From contig OY755246.1 in NCBI GenBank assembly GCA_963576725.1, positions 69,163,371-69,227,370 on the forward strand: 64,000 bases of DNA, given 5' to 3'. A program made the translations under genes and the position numbers. This DNA is from Azorinus chamasolen. Lineage: Eukaryota; Mollusca; Bivalvia; Cardiida; Solecurtidae. Positions 38,770 to 48,654 of the stretch are shown here, one piece after another; position 1 is the first letter of the stretch; each line of letters begins with the position of its first letter. Under the pieces are notes generated by a model that did no database searches, was not told where the DNA came from, and saw only the letters and a program-made list of their open reading frames with translations.

Positions 38770-39315
38770 TTTACCCCATAAGTACGCCTTTCTACAACTT
38801 TGCGAACAGAATAGACCCAGATCAGACGGCTCCTGTAGGAGCTGTCTGATCAGGGCCTGCTCTGTTTGCTTATGATATATTCAGCTACTGCCCCCGGACA
38901 AGCCAAAAAATACATGTGTTTGACTTTTGACCTCTAATTTTGAGCTTGACCTTTCAGCTACTGACCTGGTTTTTTGCATGTTACACGCTGTACCTTCTAG
39001 AGTAACATTTATGCCTAGTCATTTCACAATCCATCCATGGAATTCTGAGTTAGAGCCCAGACAAGCAGAAAAATACATGTTTTTGACCTTTGACCTCCAA
39101 GTATGACCTTGACCTTTCAGTTTTTTTCGCGCAAGATGCCATACCTTGTAGTGGAACATTTATGCCTAGTCATTTCACAATCCATCAATGGAGTTATAAT
39201 CTATATAACTATAATCTATACAATAATCTATATAATTCTTATGTAAATAAGAAAATAGAACAGACCTTAATCTGGGTCTACTCTGTTTTCAAAGGCGTAA
39301 TAAGAGCGTATCAAT
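38770..39315. mobile_element. Family B fragments flanking an inserted repeat
   Basis: The left half of B (CCCTTTACCCCATAAGTACG, core GAATAGACCCAGATCAGACG around CTCCTGTAGGAG) stops at 38880. B-like GAACAGACCTTAATCTGGGTC..AAAGGCGTAATAAG resumes after 39245. The interval is the half-site repeat annotated next. Confidence 0.65.
38881..39197. repeat. About 165-bp tandem repeat with nuclear-receptor half-sites, 2 units
   Basis: Each unit has AAAAATACATG, TTTTTGACCTTTGACCTCC (first copy diverged), TGACCTTGACCTTTCAG, ACATTTATGCCTAGTCATTT, CACAATCCATC. TGACCTTGA is the complement of TCAAGGTCA. Confidence 0.8.
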
Positions 39316-39354
39316 GAGGTTCTTATTATAACCATTTTTCCGGTCACACAACTT

Positions 39355-39563
39355 ACCGGAATCAAAAGAAATAATGAATTAGATTTTCAAAATGGCACAT
39401 GAAAACAGGAAATTTTGTCCATGGCAGAAACTGTAGAATCAGATCTGTATTATTTCATATGCAAACAGAGCAGACCTTGACCAGATGGCTCCTATAGTAA
39501 CTGTCTAATCTGGGTCTTCACTGTTTGCAAATGCATAGAAAGGCGTATCTATGTAAATGGTTA
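39355..39563 (-). mobile_element. Family B MITE, left end missing
   Basis: AATTTTGTCCATGGCAGAAA, core GCAGACCTTGACCAGATGG around CTCCTATAGTAAC, TAATCTGGGTCTTCACTG, end TATGTAAATGGTTAA. Confidence 0.7.
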
Positions 39564-39980
39564 AAATACTTTGACATCCTGGTTGTGTTTTGGATAGAAA
39601 CACTAGCTTACACTAACCCTTATGTATGAGAACATTTGCAAACTATTTGGATTCAGATAACACCAGTATACTTGAGGAGACATAATGACAAACAAATTGG
39701 TACCTAAACAGGATCCAAACGGCTTTAAAATCATACCATGTCTTGCGAAAGAAATGGACGAAAAAGTACTTTGAGACATAGACAACTTCTGGAGATAAAC
39801 TTAAGAGCTCAAAGGGAAAAGACATGAACACTATAGCTAATTTTGCAAGCGATATCTGAACATCTGTTAGGCACGCATATCAAATTGTCCCATGCATGAA
39901 AGTGGCATGTGATCAATTTTTTAAGTAAAAACAACAATATAGCCACAATATAAGACAGTATGTCAGATATCCCATTTCGC

Positions 39981-40115
39981 TTAACCCTTTCCCTCATATA
40001 AACATGTTTTCATGCAATGTTTGCTAATGGTATTTGAAATATCTGCTCCTTTACTTTCTAATGGCTACGACGTTCCACCTTCAATATTTCATTATTACTA
40101 TTTTGTCCAAGAATA
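39981..40115 (+). mobile_element. Family C MITE lacking its palindrome
   Basis: TTAACCCTTTCCCTCATATA, CATGCAATGTTTGCTAATGG (core excised exactly between the two GCAAA ends), CGACGTTCCACCTTC, TTTTGTCCAAGAATATTC; right end replaced. Confidence 0.7.
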
Positions 40116-40194
40116 TTCTTTTTTTAAAAAACTATAAATCTGGTTTATTCGAAATAATTAAACACATACCGGTATTTATTACTTTCTAATTGAA

Positions 40195-40370
40195 ACCCAA
40201 GCAGAGCTACGGATAAAAATGCGTTCCCAAATACAGTACTAAAATTGTCATTCCTCCATCAAACCCGATTCTAAAGAGTGGTTATAGTATTGGGTTTGGT
40301 GGAGAACTAAAGGAGTTATTCTTGAGAATGTTTAAATCTGAACATCTCATCTGGACCACTGTTGATACAG
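40195..40370. mobile_element. Family J element
   Basis: GCAGAGCTACGGATAAAAAT left, ACTAAAATTGTCATTCCTCC, CATCAAACCC with most of one arm deleted, CGATTCTAAAGAGTGGTTAT, GAGTTATTCTTGAGAATG, CATCTCATCTGGACC. Confidence 0.7.
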
Positions 40371-40406
40371 TTAAACATCTAAAAGTGACATACATGTATA
40401 TGTATA

Positions 40407-40765
40407 CAGTGCTCCCTCCCTCCAACGGCCCTCTAAAATAACGATTCCCTCCTTACAACAACGCATGCCACTGTTTCCGAAACATCAAGGCTCCAGAAAC
40501 AACCTTTTCCACCGTATTTTCTTTATGCCTCCATCAAACCCTATGTTGTGACCACGCTTTAGAATCGTCACTTTGTGACGATTCTAAAGAGTGGTCACAA
40601 CATAAGGTTTGATTGAGGCATAACGGTTTTATTTTCGAAATACACCTTATCTGGGGATCTGCAAACAAGCTAATTACGTTTGATTTTCCCTCCCTATAAC
40701 AACTCCCTCTGAACAACACAGACAATCTTCGTATCCCAAAGAGTGTCGTTGTAGAGAGGGAGCAC
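40407..40765. mobile_element. Family M pogo-like MITE carrying a J-type core
   Basis: TA at 40405. Ends CAGTGCTCCCTCCCTCCAAC and GTCGTTGTAGAGAGGGAGCAC. Centre CTTTAGAATCGTCACTTTGTGACG with complement, inside CAAACCCTATGTTGTGACCA. The core matches family J although the backbone does not. A second copy is at 46440-46804. Confidence 0.85.
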
Positions 40766-40799
40766 AAACAAACATAATTATGGGATTTGTTCTACAAGT

Positions 40800-41010
40800 G
40801 GTAGCCTAACCCTTTCTCTCCATGAATATTCAGTAGGTATTGAAATTTGGAATAAACATAAATCAGGGATAGGGTTAACCATTATAAGGCTTAATTTGCA
40901 GGAGCTGATTATAAGAACTTTGCAAACAGTGTAGACCTAGATCAAATGGTACCTGAATCTCTTTGATCACTGTCTGTACTGTTTTCTTCAGTGATCAATT
41001 CTGATACAAT
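40800..41010. mobile_element. Family C deletion derivative and a B/F-like core
   Basis: 40807-40877: TAACCCTTTCTCTCCATGAATA joined directly to TTCAGTAGGTATTGAAATTT and GGATAGGGTTAA, a C reduced to its ends. 40920-40985: AACAGTGTAGACCTAGATCA with a partial complement. Confidence 0.6.
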
Positions 41011-41039
41011 TTTTGTTTAATAATAAATACAGTAAAACT

Positions 41040-41233
41040 TCGATTATTCGAACACTAAAATACGTATTATTATCGAACTTTAAGACAGGTGGCATCTTAA
41101 TGCATGGTGAACGTCATGCAGAAAGCTCCTCTAGGAGCTTTCTGCATGACTTTCACCATGCATTAAGCAGCCACCTGTCTAAAAGGGTCTAAATTCTTCT
41201 ATACCGAAAATTCGGATAATCGAGGTTTTACTG
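41040..41233. mobile_element. H3 pogo-like MITE (third backbone with the H core)
   Basis: TA at 41038. Ends CAGTAAAACTTCGATTATTC and GATAATCGAGGTTTTACTG. Core CTTAATGCATGGTGAACGTC with AGAAAGCTCCTCTAGGAGCT and complement. The same core as H1/H2 has different terminal sequences here. Confidence 0.88.
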
Positions 41234-41417
41234 ATTTCAGAAATGGAGTAGCCAATTTTAATCATTCATCAGATTAAAGATTTGAACACTAGTAGCAAAT
41301 TTGTAATCACCTAAAAAATAGTTTGGATCCAGATAAGACACCTGTCTACTCAGTGTCTCATCAGAATACAAACTGTTTTTTCTGCATTTGTGACCAGAAA
41401 TAAAAAAAATCCAACTT

Positions 41418-41582
41418 GACCCTTACAGTGCGGGACACGAGTCACTAATGTCCTTTGCAAACAGTGTAGACCAAGATGAGATGGGCCATAGAGGAGTACA
41501 CTCATCAGAGCCTGCACTGTTGGTCATGTTACACTTCATCTTTAAAAAATCCCTAAATATTCATCATAACCTTGACCTGTAG
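41418..41582 (-). mobile_element. Family F MITE, right end missing
   Basis: CCCTTACAGTGCGGGACACG, core CAGTGTAGACCAAGATGAGA, TTGGTCATGTTACACTTC, AAATATTCATCATAACC. Confidence 0.7.
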
Positions 41583-41640
41583 CAAACCACAAACTTGGAG
41601 ATGACAGTTACTTAAATTGCAAATACCTAAAGTTTCTTAA

Positions 41641-41881
41641 CCCTTCGCTTGCTGAATTTTAAAATACATTTCTCCTTCTTTACCCATGCCCTGTTGTATA
41701 ATTACATAAATCTTCACTGTGTACACATATTTCGCTGTGCAATCACTGCTGTGGAGTGCACTGGTTGCACAATCAACTTGTAAATAGTGCAGACCCTGAT
41801 GAGACAGCTCCTGTAGAGCTGTCTCATCTGGGTCTACACTATTTACAGGTATGTATATTGACGCGAATAGCAAGCGAAGGG
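41641..41881 (+). mobile_element. Family I MITE, complete
   Basis: TTAA at 41637-41640 and 41882-41885. CCCTTCGCTTGCTGAATTTT, core AATAGTGCAGACCCTGATGA with GAGACAGCTCCTGTAGAGC, ATCTGGGTCTACACTATTTA, end ATAGCAAGCGAAGGG. Confidence 0.93.
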
Positions 41882-42138
41882 TTAATATTTATAAATGGCC
41901 TTGTTTATAGCTGAGCTACTTTTCTGAATAGGTGTATGGACTTTTAACTTTGCAGTCGTCTGCAAAACTTGCTGTCTACTATGATTTTTCTTCCATTTGT
42001 CCTAAAAAATAGAGGCGGAACGTCAACCAGTTTGGATCCTGACCTATTGCTTCATCGGGATCCAAACTTATTTTATAATTAATAACAAGTCTGTGGCTAG
42101 TGTGCAAAGTGTTTGTAACACTAATGCAAAATAGAATT

Positions 42139-42345
42139 TATTAATCTTTTCACAGCTGAATTTTCAAATTAAATGGACTATACCAAACTTCAAACAGGCC
42201 TGGTTAACCATATTTTTTAAAGGAAAGTGTAAAATGACAAACAGTGAATACCCTGATGAGAAGGCTCTTTAAGGAGTTTTATCATCTGGGTCTACACTGT
42301 TAGCAAAATACATTAACAACCATTTTCCCAGACTGAAAGTTGCAT
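42139..42345 (+). mobile_element. Family F MITE, diverged
   Basis: TTAATCTTTTCACAGCTG, GTGTAAAATGACAAACAGTG, core AATACCCTGATGAGAAGGCT around CTTTAAGGAG, CATCTGGGTCTACACTG, right end CAGACTGAAAG. Confidence 0.65.
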
Positions 42346-42396
42346 GTAATGCAACCATATAGGTTTGTTGTGTGCATGTGTTCCTACCTATGTATA

Positions 42397-42588
42397 CAGC
42401 AAAACTCCTCTAAACCAGAATTTAAGTGAAGTAGAATTTAGATCTCATTAGACAATTAGCTGGTTAATGCAGGATGAAAGCCATGAAGAAAGCTCCTTTG
42501 TGATCTATCACACTGCATTAAGCTGCAACCTGTGTCACAGGCCAGTATTTATACTAATTTGAATGTCCAGGTTAGAGGAGTTTTACTG
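42397..42588. mobile_element. H1 pogo-like MITE
   Basis: TA flanks at 42395 and 42589. Ends CAGCAAAACTCCTCTAAACC / GGTTAGAGGAGTTTTACTG. Core GTTAATGCAGGATGAAAGCC with a decayed right arm. Confidence 0.85.
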
Positions 42589-42755
42589 TATATCGAATAT
42601 TGGCAAGTAGGTTCTCTCACAATAGGCATTCATACAAAGCAAATTAAACTTAATCTCCGTCACCCACATTTCAATTGCTATATATAGTCAAGTCTGAATC
42701 TAACAGTGTAGTAAATAAATGTCAATCCCAAACATGAAATTGTGAAATACATTAA

Positions 42756-42963
42756 CCCATTCCCTCATATTGACGACTTTTGACGCCTCTGCAAAAGTCA
42801 CCTGTTGAAACTATTGTTATAAGTTTATAAGAGCAAATGCTCTATTTATCACAATTGTTTCAAACTACAAAATTCTAAACTTTTCCATTTCTCTAGTTAA
42901 TGTTCCTTTTTGGTAGATTTGTTCAAAGAGGTTAGGTCTAAAAATAGCCTATGAGGTAATGAG
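42756..42963 (+). mobile_element. Family A MITE
   Basis: TTAACCCATTCCCTCATATTG, one core arm shortened, right half TTCCTTTTTGGTAGATTTG, end GAGGTAATGAGT. A separate B/F-like core lies at about 43030-43090. Confidence 0.75.
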
Positions 42964-43204
42964 TCTGTCAGTAAGGTAACTTTCAGCTTTATCCTAATTA
43001 GCCTTAGTATTCTGACAGACAAACTTGGGCAAACAGTGAAGACCCAGATCAGACAACTCCTAAAGGAGCAGTTTGAACACTTCACTTTTTGCTAGTATGT
43101 CAGTCAAATTCAAGTTATCAAAATTGTATCAAATTGACTTACTTGGCTTTCAAGACCCTTGGGGAGGGGAGATTTAGTGTCTGAATACTTAGGGCGAGCA
43201 GGGT

Positions 43205-44236
43205 AGGTTCATTTTACCTGATAATTATTCATGTAAGAAACAATAACACCACGAATGTCTACTAGCTGAACTAGAGTGACTGTGTGATCTAGGTCTACTA
43301 GAGGGGTTGTGTGATCTAGGTCTACTAGAGGGGCTGTGTGATCTAGGTCTACTAGAGGGGTTGTGTGATCTAGGTCTACTAGAGAGGCTGTGTGATCTAG
43401 GTCTACTAGAGGGGCTGTGTGATCTAGGTCTACTAGAGAGGCTGTGTGATCTAGGTCTACTAGAGGGGCTGTGTGATCTAGGTCTACTACAGGGGCTGTG
43501 TGATCTAGGTCTACTAGAGGGGCTGTGTGATCTAGGTATACTAGAGGGGCTGTGTGATCTAGGTCTACTAGAGGGGCTGTGTGATCTAGGTCTACTAGAG
43601 AGGCTTTGTGATCTAGGTCTACTACAGGGGCTGTGTGATCTAGGTCTACTACAGGAGCTGGGTGATCTAGTTCTACTAGAGGGGCTGTGATCTAGGTCTA
43701 CTAGAGGGGCTGTGTGATCTAGGTCTACTACAGGGGCTGTGTGATCTAGGTCTACTACAGGGGCTGGGTGATCTAGGTTTACTACAGGGGCTGGGTGATC
43801 TAGGTCTACTAGAGGGGCTGTGTGATCTAGGTCTACTAGTGGGGATGTGTGATCTAGGTCTACTAGAGGGGCTGTGTGATCTAGGTCTACTAGAGGGGCT
43901 GGGTGATCTAGGTCTACTAGAGGGGCTGTGTGATCTAGGTCTACTACAGGGGCTGGGTGATCTAGGTCTACTAGAGGGGCTGGGTGATCTAGGTCTAATA
44001 GAGGGGCTGTGTGATCTAGGTCTACTAGAGGGGCTGTGTGATCTAGGTCTACTAGAGGGGCTGGGTGATCTAGGTCTACTAGAGGGGCTGTGTGATCTAG
44101 GTCTACTACAGGGGCTGGGTGATCTAGGTCTACTACAGGGGCTGGGTGATCTAGGTCTACTACAGGGGCTGGGTGATCTAGGTCTACTACAGGGGCTGGG
44201 TGATCTAGGTCTACTCTGTTTGCATTAAGGCATTAA
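43205..44236 (-). mobile_element. Family B MITE expanded by a minisatellite
   Basis: The left B part (CATTTTACCTGATAATTATTC, AAACAATAACACCACGAATG) leads into the array. The array ends in GATCTAGGTCTACTCTGTTTGCA, the normal B right arm, then TTAA. The whole 27-bp array therefore lies inside one B element. Confidence 0.8.
43264..44214 (+). repeat. 27-bp minisatellite derived from the B-core arm
   Basis: About 35 units of 27 bp beginning TGTGATCTAGGTCTACTAGA. Variant positions (GAG/CAG, TGTG/GGTG, AGGGG/AGAGG) are mixed along the array. The unit arose from the B arm GATCTGGGTCTACTCTG. Two long open frames (CDLGLLEGL repeats) result from the 27-bp period and are not genes. Confidence 0.93.
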
Positions 44237-44459
44237 CCCTTTTCTTCATATAAACGAGTTTTCTCACATTTGCAAACAGAGTAGACCCAGTTCAGATGGC
44301 TCCTATAGGAGCTCTGTTTACTAATGCAATTTGAAAGATCTTTTTCTTTACTATCTGAAATGGCTGCAATGTTCCACCTTCCATATTTCATTATACCTAT
44401 TTTGTCCATGAATATTCAGTAGGTATCAAAATTTAGAATAAACACACAACAGGGAAAGG
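44237..44459 (+). mobile_element. Family C MITE
   Basis: TTAA at 44233. CCCTTTTCTTCATATAAACG, GTAGACCCAGTTCAGATGGC around CTCCTATAGGAG with the right arm deleted, TGCAATGTTCCACCTTCC, end ACAGGGAAAGGGTTC. A B right-end fragment follows at 44480-44545. Confidence 0.8.
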
Positions 44460-44831
44460 GTTCAAAGCATATTTATTAAAGGTAAATCTAATTAATATCC
44501 ATGATGTCATTATTTCTTACACAAATATTCATGGAGTAAAGGGTTAATATTTATAATATGATCAGCTCTGTTGTTAACTTGTTAGAATAAGTAATATTTT
44601 GTGCACTATCTCAGCAAAAGTGCAGAACTTGATCAATGCCAAATCTATACTGTTCCAATGTAACAAGTGTCTATTTTTCTAATAAGGTGGATAGAGGAGG
44701 TAGGATAGCTTTCTGCCGTTACCAACTCTCTATACAGGACAGTTACAAAACAAACAACTATTTGCAGCAAAATGTTGCCCATATTTAGGCTCATCAGACA
44801 ATTCAAATAAAAAACAACCCTTTACCTAATA

Positions 44832-45006
44832 TGGTAGAAACCCCTCCAAACTGGACGCTAAATTTAGTATCAATATCGATATTGGAGACAGATGGCAGCT
44901 TAATGCAGGGTTAAAGTCACGACTTTCACCCTGCATTAAGCAGCCTCTGCCTAAAACTCTCTAAATTCTTCTTTACTAGAATTCCGGTTTAGAGGGGGGT
45001 TACTGT
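44832..45006. mobile_element. H1 pogo-like MITE, apex deleted
   Basis: GGTAGAAACCCCTCCAAACTGG left, core TTAATGCAGGGTTAAAGTCA directly joined to CGACTTTCACCCTGCATTAA, right GGTTTAGAGGGGGGTTACTGTA. Confidence 0.8.
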
Positions 45007-45009
45007 ATT

Positions 45010-45236
45010 ACCATGCCTTTGCAAACAGAGTAGACCCAGATCAGACAGTCCCTATAGGAGCCATCTGATCAGAATCTGCTATGGTTGCTTATGATAGATA
45101 TATCATAAATATGATTCTATTGTTTCTGCCTTGACAAAAATTGCATGTGTAATATTCCATTTTACATACCAATCTAACTAATAATATATGATGTCATCAT
45201 TTCAAACATGAATATTCATGGCATAAAGAAGAGTTA
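45010..45236 (+). mobile_element. Family B MITE, left end missing
   Basis: GCAAACAGAGTAGACCCAGA core around CCCTATAGGAG, CATCTGATCAGAATCTG, TCTATTGTTTCTGCCTTG, ACATGAATATTCATGG, end GAAGAGTTAA shared with the next A. Confidence 0.75.
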
Positions 45237-45237
45237 A

Positions 45238-45455
45238 CCCTTTCCTCCATAGGCCATTTTTTAGATCCAACCATTTTGAATAATTCTACCGAAAAGGAGC
45301 ATTAACTAGAGAAAAGGATTTTTTTTTAGAAATTTGTAGTTTGAAACCATTGTGATAAATAGAGCATTTGCTCCTATACATGTAGGAGCAAATGCTGTAT
45401 TTATCACAATGGTTTCATTCAGAGGCGTAGAAAGGCGTATTTATGGAGGAAAGGG
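45238..45455 (-). mobile_element. Family A MITE with an enlarged apex
   Basis: TTAA at 45234 and 45456. CCCTTTCCTCCATAGGCC left, core apex GCTCCTATACATGTAGGAGC: the usual CTATAG is replaced by the still palindromic CTATACATGTAG. End ATGGAGGAAAGGG. Confidence 0.88.
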
Positions 45456-45479
45456 TTAACTTCTTTCCCTGCCCAACAA

Positions 45480-45960
45480 CGGAATTTCTTAATTTCATTG
45501 AGAACGCCTTTTCAACAGTGACCAACTTTACCTGCTGGGTGACCTAGATTTACTACCCTCCATATTGTGCAATATATCTACTGCTGCATGTTCATACATA
45601 CCCAGGTATACACCCATTAAATATACACAATTCACATACTGATTGTAAAAACTCTAATCAATATAGTTACCAAACTTACCTGTAAGTTACAGCATTTAAT
45701 TCAGGTAAAAATTCCAAAACACTGTTGAACATCATCGCAATAAACACATTCTTTCACCATTTACTTAAATGACTAGCTTTCCAGGAATCAAGTGTATTAA
45801 TAGATATTAACCGAAGTGTGACACTAGATACGGGTACAGTGTATGTAAATATAATTAACTCTCTTTAAAATGACCATATATGTGTTGAAGAATTACCTCC
45901 CTTGGTTATGTGTCATGCAAGCAGTCAATTCAGAACATATACAAACAGTATAGATCCAGC
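45480..45960. other. No gene or repeat recognised
   Basis: Mostly unique AT-rich sequence. I see no exon with splice support. Confidence 0.4.
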
Positions 45961-45969
45961 TGAGATGTC

Positions 45970-46206
45970 AATTACCCCTTACCCTGTTCAATATTCATGT
46001 AAGAAATGATGACATCATGAATATGTTTTTATAATGTTAACTTTTCAAGGAAAGTTTTCACTTTGACAAAAACTGTAAAATCAGATTTATATCATGTCAA
46101 AAGCAAACAGAGCAGACCCTTATCAGACGGCTCCTATAGGAGCCTTCTGATCTGGATCTACTCTGTTTGCAGATGCGTGAAAATGTGTTTATATGAAGGA
46201 AAAGGT
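45970..46206 (-). mobile_element. Family B MITE
   Basis: CCCCTTACCCTGTTCAATATTC, core GCAGACCCTTATCAGACGGC around CTCCTATAGGAG, CTTCTGATCTGGATCTAC, end GAAGGAAAAGGTTAA. Confidence 0.8.
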
Positions 46207-46326
46207 TAATTTAGTTTCTCATCAGGATCCAAACTATTTGACAATCTGATAGCAATTTTGAGGAAAAATGGGGAAAAAATTAGTTTAAGATATTGGAGCA
46301 GGTGGCAATTATTCAGCATGCAAAGA

Positions 46327-46915
46327 GTTAACCAACTCCCTTATAGAAACAACTCTGTGTCCCTTTGAAAACAGTATAGACCCAGATCGGACAGTGCCTG
46401 TAGAAGCTGTCTGATAAGGGTCTGTACTGTTTACATATACAGTGCTCCCTCCCTACAACGGCCCTCTCAATAACGATTCCCTCCTTACAATAACGTATGT
46501 CACTGTTTCTGAAACAACAAGGCTCTAGAAACAAACTTTTTTTTCCATCGTATTTGCTTTATGCCTCTATCAAACCCTATGTTGTGACCACTCTTTAGAA
46601 TCGTCACTTTGTGACGATTCTAAAGAGTGGTCACAACATTGGGTTTGATTGAGGCATAACGGTTTTAGTTCTCGAAATACACCTTATCTGCGGATCTGCA
46701 AACAAGCTAATTATGTTTGATTTTCCCTCCCTATAACAACTCCCTCTGAACAACACATACAATCTTCGTATCCCAGAGGATGTCATTGTAGAGGGGTAGC
46801 ACTGTAGAATATAACTCTGATTGTGCAGTTTATCTCACTGTCAAAACTTTTCATGTTAACGTGTATTTGTAATTTAGTCCACAAATATTTATACAGTAAT
46901 AAATTCTTACCCATT
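46327..46915 (+). mobile_element. Family B-like MITE split by element M
   Basis: TTAACCAACTCCCTTATAG, core GTATAGACCCAGATCGGACA with CTGTCTGATAAGGGTC, CTGTTTACATA, then M (46440-46804), then TAGAATATAACTCTGATTGTG and TTGTAATTTAGTCCACAAAT. The break lies where intact B copies read CTGTTTGCTTATGATATA. Confidence 0.65.
46440..46804. mobile_element. Family M pogo-like MITE, 365 bp, complete
   Basis: TA at 46438-46439 and 46805-46806. Ends CAGTGCTCCCTCCCTACAAC / CATTGTAGAGGGGTAGCACTG. The J-type core TTAGAATCGTCACTTTGTGA with complement is perfect through CAAACCCTATGTTGTGACCA on the left and its near complement on the right. Confidence 0.92.
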
Positions 46916-47306
46916 TACTCCATAAATACACATTTTTATGCCTTTGCAAACAGAGTAGACCAGCTCTGATCAGGGTCTACTCTATTTGGTTATGGAATTA
47001 TATAAATCTGATTCTAATGTTTTAACCCATTCTCTCATAGTGACGCCTTTTGAAGTCTCTGCAAAAGTCACCTGTTGAAACCATTGTCATAAATAGAGCA
47101 AATACTCTATTTATGACAATGGTTTCCAACTACAGAATTCTAAAATTGTCTTTTTCTCTTAAAGTTAATGATCCTTTTCGGTAGATTTATTCAGTGGTTG
47201 GACCTAAAAATAGCCTATGAGGTAATGGGTTAATTTTCTTGTTCATAAGCTAATTAATATTCATAATAGATTATTTCTGACATAATATTCAAGGAGTAAA
47301 GGTTTC
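46908..47306 (+). mobile_element. Family B MITE split by family A
   Basis: CCCATTTACTCCATAAATACAC, short core AGAGTAGACCAGCTCTGATC, AATCTGATTCTAATGTTTTAA, then the A element, then TTAATTTTCTTGTTCATAAGC, TAATATTCATAATAGATTA, AATATTCAAGGAGTAAAGG. Confidence 0.8.
47036..47229 (+). mobile_element. Family A MITE nested in B
   Basis: TTAA at 47032-47035 and 47230-47233. CCCATTCTCTCATAGTGACG, core shortened to ATAAATAGAGCAAATACTCT, right half ATGATCCTTTTCGGTAG, end TATGAGGTAATGGG. Confidence 0.88.
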
Positions 47307-47307
47307 A

Positions 47308-47535
47308 TCCATTCCCCCATATTCAAACACCTTTTGACGCCTCTGTAAAAGTTACTTTTACTACCCATCACCACCTTACCCTAATGCAGGAAATGATCAC
47401 TTTATGAATATTCATTCACTTCATTTTAACACTTTCCTCCACTTTCTATGCCTCTTTCTGTAAAAGTCACCAGTTGAAACCATTGTGATAAATAGAGCAT
47501 TTGTCATGAAAAGGTGTTTCTATTAGGTTAAAGGT
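47308..47535. mobile_element. Two family A left-end fragments
   Basis: 47308-47365: CATCCATTCCCCCATATTC..CTCTGTAAAAGTTAC. 47430-47535: CACTTTCCTCCACTTTCTATG, AAACCATTGTGATAAATAGA, then a B/C-like tail AAAGGTGTTTCTATTAGG. Confidence 0.55.
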
Positions 47536-47538
47536 TAA

Positions 47539-47744
47539 CCCATTCCCTCATAGGCTATTTTAAGATCCAACCGCTTTGAATAAATCTACCGAAAAGGAGC
47601 ATTAACTAGAGAAAAGGACTAGTTCTGAAACCATTGTGATAAATAGAGCATTTGCTCCTTAGGAGCAAATGCTCTATTTATCACAGTGGTTTCAAAAAAA
47701 GACTTTTACAGATGCGTAGAAAGGCGTATTTACGGAGGAAAGGG
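47539..47744 (-). mobile_element. Family A MITE with TTAA flanks
   Basis: TTAA at 47535 and 47745. CCCATTCCCTCATAGGC left, core GAGCATTTGCTCCTTAGGAGC with complement, end ACGGAGGAAAGGG. Confidence 0.9.
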
Positions 47745-47991
47745 TTAATGCTATTCTACCATGCATAGTCCATGCAAACAGATTTGCTATCTGATACTGA
47801 ACTAGCTTGTAAGCAATTCAGTGTTTGCCAATGAGGTAAAAATCCAGTGACGACTGCAAACACTGTCCCAATATCAACGTTGAAGCAGACATTTCACACA
47901 CTAGAGTATCTCCAAGTAACACCAGCTTGTGACACAGACTATGAAGAGACACCGAGGGTTAGTACAAAACTACTGTAACTAAATTCTTTAA

Positions 47992-48211
47992 CCCATTCCC
48001 TCATAGGCTATTTTTAGATCCAACCACCTTGAATAAATCTACCAAAAAGGAGCATTAACTAGAGAAATGGGACATTTTAAATTTTGTAGTTTGAAACTAT
48101 TGTGATAAATAGAGCATTTGCTCCTATAGGAGCAAATGCTCTATTTATCACAATGGTTTCAACAAGTGACTTTTACAGAGGCTTAGAAAGTCGTATTTAT
48201 GGAGGAAAGGG
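47992..48211 (-). mobile_element. Family A MITE, 220 bp, complete
   Basis: TTAA at 47988 and 48212. CCCATTCCCTCATAGGC left, AAATCTACCAAAAAGGAGC, perfect core around GCTCCTATAGGAGC, end ATGGAGGAAAGGG. Confidence 0.92.
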
Positions 48212-48269
48212 TTAATATCTGTAAGAATTTGCAAAATGGTTCTCTTCCGTCATTCTGAACACAATGTTT

Positions 48270-48400
48270 TCTTTGATTTCTTTCTTACTCAACAATCAGA
48301 GTGCCAAACAGTTTGGATCCTAATGAGACACACAGTTACTTGGCCTCTCATCTGGATCAGTTTGCAACAGTCACTGTCACGTCCCATATATTGTACAGCG
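48270..48400. repeat. D-type core fragment
   Basis: GCCAAACAGTTTGGATCCTA with GCCTCTCATCTGGATC; no element ends seen. Confidence 0.5.
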
Positions 48401-48600
48401 TTCCAGATAAGATGCGTAAATTTAAATTTTTCCAGCATAGCTCCTTTGTTTCTCCACCAAACCCTATACTGTGACCAATTTTTAGAATCATCACGAAGAG
48501 ACGATTCTAAAGAGTGGTCACAGTATAGGTTTTAGTGGAGAAATGACAATTTTAGTATTTGGGTAGTACGCATGTTTATCTGTAGCTCTGTTCGGTAGTT
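48400..48600. mobile_element. Family J element
   Basis: AGATAAGATGCGTAAATTTA left, TTTCTCCACCAAACCCTATA, core AATCATCACGAAGAGACGATTC (slightly imperfect), AGTGGAGAAATGACAATTTT, right end GTTTATCTGTAGCTCTG. Confidence 0.8.
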
Positions 48601-48654
48601 ACAGCTGTTCTGCACTCTGTCCTCGATATATAATGTAGATACAAGGTAAACTTT

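Noticed and set aside
43307..44228. Two 127-129-codon open frames with CDLGLLEGL repeats
   Set aside because: 27-bp minisatellite inside a MITE; no splice or start context, and the frame is interrupted between them.
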